DNA of 23,614 bases from CAKSST01 sp045535505. GTDB lineage: Bacteria > Bacillota > Clostridia > Oscillospirales > Acutalibacteraceae. The stretch lies in assembly GCA_045535505.1 (NCBI GenBank), contig JAZSLU010000031.1, positions 1-23,614 of the forward strand, written 5' to 3'. This document shows, piece after piece, positions 23,220 to 23,614 of the stretch. The number at the start of each line of letters is the position of its first letter. The stretch's first letter is position 1. A model generated the notes under the pieces. The model did no database searches. It saw only the letters and a program-made list of their open reading frames with translations, and was not told where the DNA came from. Made by a program: the position numbers and the translations under genes.

Positions 23220-23250
23220 TTGTAACAAAAAACCTACCAATGTGTATAAT
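23220..23250 (+). promoter_or_regulatory. candidate promoter for the small membrane protein and spoVM
   Basis: A perfect TATAAT (23245-23250) follows rsgA, with a poor -35 TTGTAA (23220-23225) at a 19-base spacing. No clear sigma-E motif was seen, although spoVM in Bacillus depends on sigma-E. Confidence 0.4.
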
Positions 23251-23318
23251 GTTAACAGACAAAGCGGTATTTTTTGAAATACTACTTTGCACTTTGTGGC
23301 ATAGCGGGCGGTGATGGT

Positions 23319-23462
23319 TTGAGAAGACGTCGTCAAAAGAAGGGCGTGTTTATAATTTCTTTTGGCTGTGGGCTGCTGGTTGCATTCTTTTTGCCGCCAA
23401 AATGTCTTATAATCGTTTTGTCGATTGCCGTTATTGTGCTTGGTCTTGCCAACTGCAGATGA
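23319..23462 (+). CDS. small two-helix membrane protein upstream of spoVM
   Basis: A 47-residue protein with a basic N-terminus (MRRRRQKKG) and two hydrophobic segments, GVFIISFGCGLLVAFF and KCLIIVLSIAVIVLGLANC, joined by a LPPK turn, so both ends would face the cytoplasm. I do not know a function. TTG at 23319 is chosen because GGCGGTGAT, one mismatch from an ideal ribosome binding site, ends three bases upstream. An in-frame TTG at 23274 would add 15 residues without a site. It ends 17 bases before spoVM, so they are probably cotranscribed. Confidence 0.7.
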   Translation: MRRRRQKKGVFIISFGCGLLVAFFLPPKCLIIVLSIAVIVLGLANCR

Positions 23463-23479
23463 TATGCGGAGGTAATGGT

Positions 23480-23569
23480 ATGAAGGTAATTGTTGTAAAA
23501 AACCCCAAGTTTCTTAGCGGAATTTTAAGAATGATTTTCGGCATAAAAAAGATTAATACGACTACATAA
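23480..23569 (+). CDS. spoVM: stage V sporulation protein M (SpoVM)
   Basis: The 29-residue peptide MKVIVVKNPKFLSGILRMIF (first 20 residues) matches Bacillus SpoVM (26 residues) at Met1, Lys2, Lys7, Pro9, Lys10, Phe11, Leu12, Gly14, Ile15, Arg17 and Gly21. Pro9 is the residue known to shape the amphipathic helix that recognises convex membrane curvature on the forespore. It anchors SpoIVA and starts coat assembly. GGAGGT lies seven bases before the ATG. The position downstream of rsgA matches the Bacillus locus. It is too short for most ORF callers. Confidence 0.9.
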   Translation: MKVIVVKNPKFLSGILRMIFGIKKINTTT

Positions 23570-23614
23570 AACAAAAAAGAACAGCGCAAGGGGCAAGTCG
23601 GAGGCCAAGCGGTC

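Overview
The window reads as a chromosomal segment of a low-GC, spore-forming member of the Clostridia (Oscillospiraceae-like by impression only). Evidence for this is an alpha/beta-type small acid-soluble spore protein, a SpoVM homologue, RemA, an FtsEX/M23/S41 cluster, and the classic Firmicutes order yicC-remA-gmk-rpoZ-priA-def-fmt-rsmB-rlmN-prpC-prkC-rsgA. Shine-Dalgarno sites are strong, and GTG and TTG starts are frequent.

Region 1 (1-7090, + strand) is a cell-envelope block: a PucR/CdaR-type regulator, ftsE and ftsX, two tandem secreted coiled-coil M23 peptidases, an S41 processing protease with a PDZ domain, and a VanZ-like membrane protein. FtsEX is expected to couple ATP hydrolysis in the cytoplasm to activation of wall hydrolases outside, and the two M23 proteins are the obvious clients. 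Region 2 (7074-9457, - strand) holds a GT4 glycosyltransferase behind a consensus promoter, the spore protein with a hairpin next to its ribosome binding site, and two small conserved-looking genes of unknown function.

Region 3 (9533-11304) looks accessory. It has a lone tRNA-Thr(GGT), then an unusual array of about eight short hairpins joined by a conserved 9-base linker that inverts orientation half way. A small XRE regulator follows, divergent from an unrecognised four-helix membrane protein. The two share a 44-base inverted repeat that resolves into two operator-like sites straddling a perfect TTGACA-17-TATAAT promoter.

Region 4 (11348-23614, + strand) is the housekeeping operon behind a sigma-A-like promoter. 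It covers RNA turnover, biofilm/matrix regulation, GMP kinase, the RNA polymerase omega subunit, replication restart, N-formyl-methionine metabolism, rRNA methylation, the PP2C/PASTA kinase signalling pair and a ribosome assembly GTPase. Genes overlap or sit a few bases apart. After rsgA come a small two-helix membrane protein and a 29-codon spoVM. Compared with the Bacillus subtilis order, coaBC is absent between rpoZ and priA, and rpe/thiN are absent between rsgA and spoVM. No gene-free stretch exceeds 300 bases; the longest is 9654-9919, the hairpin array. The final 45 bases (23570-23614) show nothing recognisable.
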